From contig CANGHH010000003.1 in the NCBI GenBank assembly GCA_947453725.1, positions 1-64,000 of the forward strand: a DNA stretch of 64,000 bases. The letters are read 5' to 3'. This DNA is from Betaproteobacteria bacterium (GTDB taxonomy: Bacteria; Pseudomonadota; Gammaproteobacteria; Burkholderiales; Burkholderiaceae_C). Each line of letters opens with the position of its first letter. The stretch's first letter is position 1. The position numbers and the translations under genes were made by a program. Under the pieces are notes generated by a model, which was not told the origin of the DNA, ran no database searches, and saw only the letters and a list, made by a program, of their open reading frames with translations. Shown piece after piece: positions 58,672-64,000 of the stretch.

Positions 58672-61600
58672 ATGCGCGCTGTGCCGATCAGCCGGATCCT
58701 GATCGCCAACCGCGGCGAGATCGCCGTCCGCATCGCGCGGGCGGCGGCCGACCTGGGTCTGGCCAGCGTGGCTTTCGACGGGCGCCGGCCGGCTGACTTC
58801 CTCGACACCGCGGCGGTCCTGCGGCAAGCCCGCGAACAAGGCTGCGACGCGGTCCACCCCGGCTACGGCTTCCTCAGTGAACGCGCCGATTTCGCGCTGG
58901 CCTGCGCCGACGCCGGTCTTGTTTTCATCGGCCCGACCGTGGCGCAACTGCGCTGCTTCGGTGACAAGGCCGCAGCCCTGGCGCTGGCCCGCGACTGTGG
59001 GGTGCCGGTGCTGCCGGGCAGCGACGGCGCGGTCACGCTGGACCAGGCGGCGGCTTTCTTCGACCAGCAAGGCGCCGCCGGCGTGATGCTGAAGGCCGTG
59101 GCCGGCGGCGGCGGGCGCGGCCTGCGCGCGGTGCGTCACGCGGCCGACCTCCCGGCGGCTTACGCGGCCTGCGCGGCCGAAGCGCAGGCCGCTTTCGGCG
59201 TCGCCGGCGTCTATGTCGAAGGCCTGATGCCCAAGGCGCGGCACCTCGAGGTGCAGGTGCTGGGCGACGGCGTGCAGCTGATCGCGCTGGGCGAGCGTGA
59301 ATGCACGCTGCAGCGGCGCTTCCAGAAGCTGGTCGAGATCGCACCCAGCCCGACGCTGGACGAGGCGCTGCGCCAGCGGCTGGTCGACGCCGCGCTGGCG
59401 ATGGCCCGCGCCACCGGCTACCGCAGCCTGGGCACTTTCGAATTCCTGGTCGATGCCGGATCGGTCGAGCGGCCTTTCGCCTTCATCGAAGCCAACCCAC
59501 GCCTGCAGGTCGAGCACACGATCACCGAGCAGGTGACCGGGCTGGACCTGGTGGCGCTGCAGATCGGGGTCGCGGCCGACCGCACGCTGGCCGAACTGGG
59601 CCTTGACCCGGCCGCGCCGCCGGCGTCGCGCGGCTTTGCGATCGAGTGGCGCATCAACGCCGAGACGCTGGATGCGAAGGGCGCTGCGCGGCCGTCGCTG
59701 GGCACGGTCACGCAACTGGACTGGCCGGCTGGCCCGGGCCTGCGCCTCGACACCCACGCGCAAGTTGGCACGGTGCAGGGCGCCGACTACGACAGCCTGC
59801 TGGCCAAGCTGGTGGTGCAGGGCGCGCGTTTCGAAGACGCCTTGCGGCGCTCGCAGCGCGCGCTGGGCGAATGCCGCATCGAAGGCCTCGCCACCAACCT
59901 GCCGATGCTGCGGACGCTGGCCGCACGGCCTGAGCTGGCCAGCCAGGTGCTCGACACCGGCTTCGTCGACGCGCATCTGGCGAACCTGGTCGAGGCCGCC
60001 GGCCTCACCGCCCCGCAGCCGTCGGCCGCCGCCAGCGACACGCCCGACGGCACCCAGGCCCTGCTGTCGCCGCTCGCCGGCCGGCTGGCGCAGCAGGCCG
60101 TGGCGCCGGGCGACGTGGTGCCGGCCGGCGCCATGCTGGCCGTCATCGAAGCGATGAAGATGGAACACCTGCTGCTGGCGCCGGTCGCGGGCCGCGTGCA
60201 GGCCTGGCAGGCCGAACCCGGCGATCTGCTGGCCGAAGGGCAGGCGGTGCTGCGCTTCGAGCCGCTGGCCGGGCACGCGGCGGATTGGGCCCAGGCAGCA
60301 GAAGCCGACGCCGACCCCCAGGCCATCCGCCCCGACCTGCAGCGCCTGCGCGACCGGCTGGCCTTCACGCGGGACGCCGCGCGGCCCGAGGCCATCGCCG
60401 CCCGCCAAGCCCGCGGCGGGCGCAGCGCGCGCGAGAACATCGCGGACTTGTGCGATGCCGACAGCTTCAGCGAATTCGGCGCGCTGGCCGTGGCCGCGCA
60501 GACGCGCCGCCGCACGCTGGACGACCTGATCCGCAACACGCCAGCCGACGGCATGGTCACCGGCACCGGCCGCATCAACGGCGCGCTCTTCGGCCCCGAG
60601 CGTTCCAGCGCCGCCGTGCTGGCCTACGACGCCACCGTGCTGGCCGGCACCCAGGGCCTGCGCAACCACCAGAAGACCGATCGCCTGCTGGGCCTTGCGC
60701 TGAAGAACCGCCTGCCGGTGGTGCTGTTCGCCGAAGGGGGTGGCGGCCGGCCCGGCGATGTCGACCTGCCCATCGTCGCCGGCCTGCACGTGCCCACCTT
60801 CGCGCGCTACGCCGCACTCAGCGGGCAGGTGCCGGTGGTCGGCATCGCCGCCGGTCGCTGCTTCGCCGGCAACGCCGCGCTGCTGGGCTGCAGCGACGTG
60901 ATCATCGCCACGCGCAACAGCAACATCGGCATGGGCGGGCCGGCGATGGTCGAAGGCGGCGGGCTGGGCCTGTTCAAGCCCGAGCAGATCGGGCCGGCCA
61001 GCGTGCAGGCGGCGAATGGGGTCATCGACCTGCTGGTCGACGACGAGCGCGCGGCGGTGGCGGCAGCCCGCCATTACCTGGGCTTCTTCCAGGGTGCGCT
61101 GCCGACCTGGACCTGCGCTGACCAGCAGGCGCTGCGCCACGCGATCCCCGAAAACCGCCTGCGCGTGTACGACATCCGCGCGGTGCTGGACAGTCTGTTC
61201 GACAGCGGCACGCTGCTCGAGTTGCGCGCCGGTTTCGCGCCGGGCCTGGTCACCGCGCTGGCGCGCATCGAAGGCCGCGCGGTCGGCGTGCTGGCCAACA
61301 ACCCGCGCCACGGGGGCGGCGCCATCGATGCGGCCGCTGCCGACAAGGCCGCCCGCTTCCTGCAACTGTGCAACGCCCACGGCCTGCCGCTGATCAGCCT
61401 GGTCGACACGCCGGGCTTCATGGTCGGGCCCGACGCCGAAGCCCAGGCCCAGGTGCGGCGTGTCTCGCGGCTGTTCATCAGCGCTGCTGCGCTGCGCGTG
61501 CCTTGCTTCAGCGTGGTGCTGCGCAAGGGCTACGGCCTGGGCGCGATGGGCATGACCGCCGGTGGCTTCCACGCGCCCGATTTCACCGTCGCCTGGCCGA

Positions 61601-61881
61601 CCGCCGAGTTCGGCGCGATGGGCCTGGAAGGCGCCGTGCGCCTGGGCTGGAAGAAGGAACTGGCGGCGCTGCCCGACGGCGCCGAGCGCGAGGCGCGCTT
61701 CCAGCAATTGCTGGCCCAGCAGGTCGAAGCTGGCAGCGCGCTGAACATGGCGGCGACGCTGGAGATCGACGCCGTCATCGACCCCGCCGAGACCCGCGGC
61801 TGGCTGGTGCGCGGGCTGGCCGCCAGCCGGGTTCGCGAGGGAAATCGCAAGGGCGGCGCGCCCTTCATCGACAGCTGGTAG
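58672..61881 (+). CDS. Fused biotin-dependent acyl-CoA carboxylase (BC-BCCP-CT in one chain)
   Basis: 1069 residues. Order: biotin carboxylase (about 4-440; ATP loop KAVAGGGGRGLRAV, catalytic EANPRLQVEHT), biotinyl domain (EAMKMEHLL, biotin on Lys496), linker, and a carboxyltransferase with both N and C lobes (to the end). It carboxylates an acyl-CoA; the exact substrate is unknown. Between the first BC strand and GCDAVHPGYGFL about 25-30 residues usually present are missing. The start is ATG 58672 (a GTG is at 58669). It follows polA by 10 bp. Confidence 0.9.
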   Translation: MRAVPISRILIANRGEIAVRIARAAADLGLASVAFDGRRPADFLDTAAVLRQAREQGCDAVHPGYGFLSERADFALACADAGLVFIGPTVAQLRCFGDKAAALALARDCGVPVLPGSDGAVTLDQAAAFFDQQGAAGVMLKAVAGGGGRGLRAVRHAADLPAAYAACAAEAQAAFGVAGVYVEGLMPKARHLEVQVLGDGVQLIALGERECTLQRRFQKLVEIAPSPTLDEALRQRLVDAALAMARATGYRSLGTFEFLVDAGSVERPFAFIEANPRLQVEHTITEQVTGLDLVALQIGVAADRTLAELGLDPAAPPASRGFAIEWRINAETLDAKGAARPSLGTVTQLDWPAGPGLRLDTHAQVGTVQGADYDSLLAKLVVQGARFEDALRRSQRALGECRIEGLATNLPMLRTLAARPELASQVLDTGFVDAHLANLVEAAGLTAPQPSAAASDTPDGTQALLSPLAGRLAQQAVAPGDVVPAGAMLAVIEAMKMEHLLLAPVAGRVQAWQAEPGDLLAEGQAVLRFEPLAGHAADWAQAAEADADPQAIRPDLQRLRDRLAFTRDAARPEAIAARQARGGRSARENIADLCDADSFSEFGALAVAAQTRRRTLDDLIRNTPADGMVTGTGRINGALFGPERSSAAVLAYDATVLAGTQGLRNHQKTDRLLGLALKNRLPVVLFAEGGGGRPGDVDLPIVAGLHVPTFARYAALSGQVPVVGIAAGRCFAGNAALLGCSDVIIATRNSNIGMGGPAMVEGGGLGLFKPEQIGPASVQAANGVIDLLVDDERAAVAAARHYLGFFQGALPTWTCADQQALRHAIPENRLRVYDIRAVLDSLFDSGTLLELRAGFAPGLVTALARIEGRAVGVLANNPRHGGGAIDAAAADKAARFLQLCNAHGLPLISLVDTPGFMVGPDAEAQAQVRRVSRLFISAAALRVPCFSVVLRKGYGLGAMGMTAGGFHAPDFTVAWPTAEFGAMGLEGAVRLGWKKELAALPDGAEREARFQQLLAQQVEAGSALNMAATLEIDAVIDPAETRGWLVRGLAASRVREGNRKGGAPFIDSW

Positions 61882-61891
61882 CGTGCCGGCG

Positions 61892-63148
61892 ATGAGCCTT
61901 CCCCTTCCAACGCTGGCCGCACGCTACGCCGCCGTCCGCGCCCAGACCCTGGCCCTGGCCGCGCCGCTGAGCGAGGCCGACTGCCAGGTGCAGTCGATGC
62001 CCGACGCCAGCCCGACCAAATGGCACCTGGCCCACGTCACCTGGTTCTTCGAGACCTTCGTGCTCGAACGCTTCGAGCCCGGCTTTCAGCCGCACCACCC
62101 GGCTTTCCGCGTGCTGTTCAACAGCTACTACCAGGGCGTCGGCGACCAGCACCCGCGGGCCCAGCGCGGCTTGATCACGCGGCCCGACCTGGCGGCCGTC
62201 AGGGCCTACCGCGCCAACGTCGACGCCCGCATGGCCGCCTTGCTGGCCGGCCCGCCGGACACCGCCAGCCAGGCCGAACGCGACCGCCTGGTCGAGCTCG
62301 GCCTGCAGCACGAACAGCAGCACCAGGAACTGCTGCTGACCGATGTGCTGCACCTGCTGTCGTGCAACCCGCTGGCGCCCGCCTACCGGGCGCCGCCAAC
62401 GACGCCCTTGCAGCCCGCGCCGGGCCCGCGGGTGGCGCTGGACTGGGTCGGTTTCGCGGGCGGCCTCGTCGAGATCGGCCACGCCGGCCCCGGCTTCGCC
62501 TTCGACAATGAAGGCCCCCGCCACCGCCACTGGCTGCCGCCTTACGCGCTGGCCAGCCGCCTGGTCAGCCAGGGCGAGTGGGCCGAATTCATCGAAGACG
62601 GTGGCTACCGCGACGCGCGTTGGTGGCTGTCGGCCGGCTGGGACTGGCTCTGCGCGCAGGGCATCGAAGCGCCGCTGTACTGGCGGCGGGACCCCGCCGG
62701 CGGCTGGCAGCGCTTCACGCTGGCCGGCCTGCAGGCCCTCGAAGCCGACGCGCCGGTCTGCCACATCAGCCACTTCGAGGCTGACGCCTACGCCCACTGG
62801 CGCGCGGCGCGCGACGGGCAGCCGCTGCGCCTGCCGACCGAGGCCGAGTGGGAGCACGCGGCCAACACCTCCACCGACCTGCTGCAGCTGTTCGACCAGG
62901 CCTGGCAGTGGACCGCCAGCAGCTACTTGCCGTACCCGGGGTTCCGCCCCTGGGCCGGCGCCGTCGGCGAATACAACGGCAAGTTCATGGTCAACCAGAC
63001 GGTGCTGCGCGGCGGCTCCTGCGCCACGCCGGCCGGCCACAGCCGCGCCAGCTACCGCAACTTCTTTGCGCCGCCGACGCGCTGGCAGTTCAGCGGGCTG
63101 CGGCTGGCGCGCGACCCGGCCTGGACACCCCCGAACCCGGTGCCCTGA
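61892..63148 (+). CDS. egtB: Ergothioneine biosynthesis sulfoxide synthase EgtB
   Basis: 418 residues: N-terminal DinB-like domain, then a formylglycine-generating-enzyme (FGE-sulfatase) domain. The iron ligands are His48 (in WHLAHVTWFF) and His140/His144 (HEQQH). The C-terminal FGE features include LPTEAEWEHAAN and VLRGGSCATP. EgtB joins cysteine (or gamma-Glu-Cys) to hercynine. EgtD, the usual partner, is not in view. A GTG at 61883 is an alternative start. It lies 10 bp after the carboxylase. Confidence 0.93.
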   Translation: MSLPLPTLAARYAAVRAQTLALAAPLSEADCQVQSMPDASPTKWHLAHVTWFFETFVLERFEPGFQPHHPAFRVLFNSYYQGVGDQHPRAQRGLITRPDLAAVRAYRANVDARMAALLAGPPDTASQAERDRLVELGLQHEQQHQELLLTDVLHLLSCNPLAPAYRAPPTTPLQPAPGPRVALDWVGFAGGLVEIGHAGPGFAFDNEGPRHRHWLPPYALASRLVSQGEWAEFIEDGGYRDARWWLSAGWDWLCAQGIEAPLYWRRDPAGGWQRFTLAGLQALEADAPVCHISHFEADAYAHWRAARDGQPLRLPTEAEWEHAANTSTDLLQLFDQAWQWTASSYLPYPGFRPWAGAVGEYNGKFMVNQTVLRGGSCATPAGHSRASYRNFFAPPTRWQFSGLRLARDPAWTPPNPVP

Positions 63149-63229
63149 CGGGCTTCGGCGCAAAGCGCCGCGGTAAACGTTCGCCAGGGGACAGACAAGC
63201 CTGCGCCCGCGTGGCAAGCTGGCTTTCCG

Positions 63230-64000
63230 ATGTCGCCAGCAGACCCCGCCACCGTCACCCCGTCGGCCGCCCCGCCAGCCGTCCCGTCAGCCGCGACCGC
63301 CCGCTTGACGCAGGGTCTGCCGGTGACCTGGGCGGCCGATGGCGGCTGGACCTGGCAAGGGCCCCGCGCCACACCGCCACCGCCGCCCGACGGCCTGCTG
63401 CGGCTGACCGGGAAGTTCACGGTGACGGCCGGCCAGCAGGTGCTGGACCTGCTGGCCTTTGTCGGCGGCGTCGCGACCGTGGCGGCGGGCACGCTGCGCC
63501 ACCCCGGCCGGATGCGCTGGCGCGCGGTGCTGCGCGAGTTCGAGATCGGCGGCTTCGACGCGCTGGCGATCATCGGCCTGACGTCCTTCCTGATCGGCGT
63601 CGTCGTCGCCTACCAGGGCGCCGACCAGCTGAAGCATTACGGCGCCAATGTCTTCGTCGTCGAGCTGGTGGGCTACGCGATGCTGCGCGAATTCGCGCCG
63701 CTGATCGGCGCGATCATCATCGCCGGCCGCTCGGGTTCGGCCTATGCGGCGCAGATCGGCACCATGGTCGTCAACGAAGAGATCGACGCGATGCGCACCA
63801 TCGCCATCAACCCGCAGGAGCGCCTGGTGCTGCCCAAGGTCTTCGCGCTGGCGGTCGCCTTGCCGCTGCTGACGGTGTTTGCCGACATCACCGGCGTCTT
63901 CGGTGGCATGGTCATGGCGCGCACCCAGCTCGACATCGGCTTCACCGAGTTCGCTGACCGCTTCGGCACGGTGATGCAGGGCTCGGCGCTGTTGCTCGGT
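63230..64000 (+). CDS. mlaE: MlaE-family ABC transporter permease (runs off window)
   Basis: At least 257 residues; the 3' end lies outside. After a Pro/Ala-rich N-terminus (about 75 residues) come MlaE-like membrane helices: FDALAIIGLTSFLIGVVVAY, REFAPLIGAIIIAGRSGSAY and the coupling segment EIDAMRTIAINP. MlaE is the inner-membrane permease of phospholipid or organic-solvent transport systems. Its ATPase and MCE partner should follow beyond the window. The N-terminal part may be a partial STAS-like region, but this is uncertain. It starts 81 bp after egtB. Confidence 0.9.
   Translation, partial: MSPADPATVTPSAAPPAVPSAATARLTQGLPVTWAADGGWTWQGPRATPPPPPDGLLRLTGKFTVTAGQQVLDLLAFVGGVATVAAGTLRHPGRMRWRAVLREFEIGGFDALAIIGLTSFLIGVVVAYQGADQLKHYGANVFVVELVGYAMLREFAPLIGAIIIAGRSGSAYAAQIGTMVVNEEIDAMRTIAINPQERLVLPKVFALAVALPLLTVFADITGVFGGMVMARTQLDIGFTEFADRFGTVMQGSALLLG

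Noticed and set aside
58441..61707. 1088-codon open frame on the - strand over the carboxylase gene
   Set aside because: Antisense to the intact fused carboxylase; composition is typical of a GC-rich mirror frame.

Overview
The window is an ordinary, densely coded chromosomal segment of a high-GC betaproteobacterium. It is most likely a member of Burkholderiales near the Rubrivivax/Leptothrix/Ideonella group. This rests on the very high GC, the gene content (VF530, BPSS1780-like and DUF2782-like proteins, two tripartite-tricarboxylate 'Bug' binding proteins) and familiar gene neighbourhoods (fbp-pepN, ftsK-lolA-rarA, lptFG divergent from pepA-holC). The species is inferred, not proven. I see no transposase, integrase, phage gene, CRISPR array or plasmid function. 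No stretch longer than 300 bases lacks a gene.

Layout. 1-144: end of an rRNA operon (5S and terminator). 200-7000: VF530, RbgA-type GTPase and a small exported protein on +, then fbp-pepN and prfB on -; prfB carries the classical RF2 autoregulatory frameshift. 7000-8750: a divergent hydrolase/GNAT pair and a 40-residue membrane peptide. 8780-15910: a five-gene minus-strand run lptF-lptG-cbiX-cysB-aminotransferase, divergent from pepA-holC-hypothetical. 16000-19600: a LivK-type binding protein, rpmB-rpmG, trxB and a Crp-like regulator. 19720-32670: ftsK-lolA and rarA, separated by a metal-efflux module (czcC-czcB-czcA plus an outer-membrane protein on -, and a divergent two-component system on +). 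32866-36428: livHMGF. 36433-42270: a Bug protein, a ferredoxin reductase, an epimerase-like protein, a rhomboid protease, tRNA-Leu(CAA) and cysM-nudix-tusA. 42290-51058: galU, valS, an S41-protease lipoprotein, guaC and uvrD. 51143-54414: a second Bug protein, a porin and a membrane protein. 54443-64000: thrB and a DUF2782-like gene, divergent from polA-acyl-CoA carboxylase-egtB-mlaE (the last runs off the end).

Themes. Sulfur metabolism recurs (cysB, a small sirohydrochlorin chelatase, a methionine-type aminotransferase, cysM, tusA, egtB). Envelope biogenesis is also prominent (LptFG, LolA, MlaE, porin, RND efflux). Transport of branched-chain amino acids and of organic acids forms a third group.

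The most unusual pattern I found is regulatory. At eight genes a -10-like hexamer (ACAAT, TAGAAT, TACAGT or GATAAA type) ends exactly 7-8 nt before the start codon, and there is no convincing Shine-Dalgarno sequence. This geometry predicts leaderless mRNAs for ftsK, rarA, uvrD, polA and others. Other points worth a look are the czc module inside the ftsK-lolA-rarA block, the extra outer-membrane gene in that operon, a missing segment in the biotin carboxylase domain, and a pair of related intergenic repeats. I did not find a clearly new multi-gene system.
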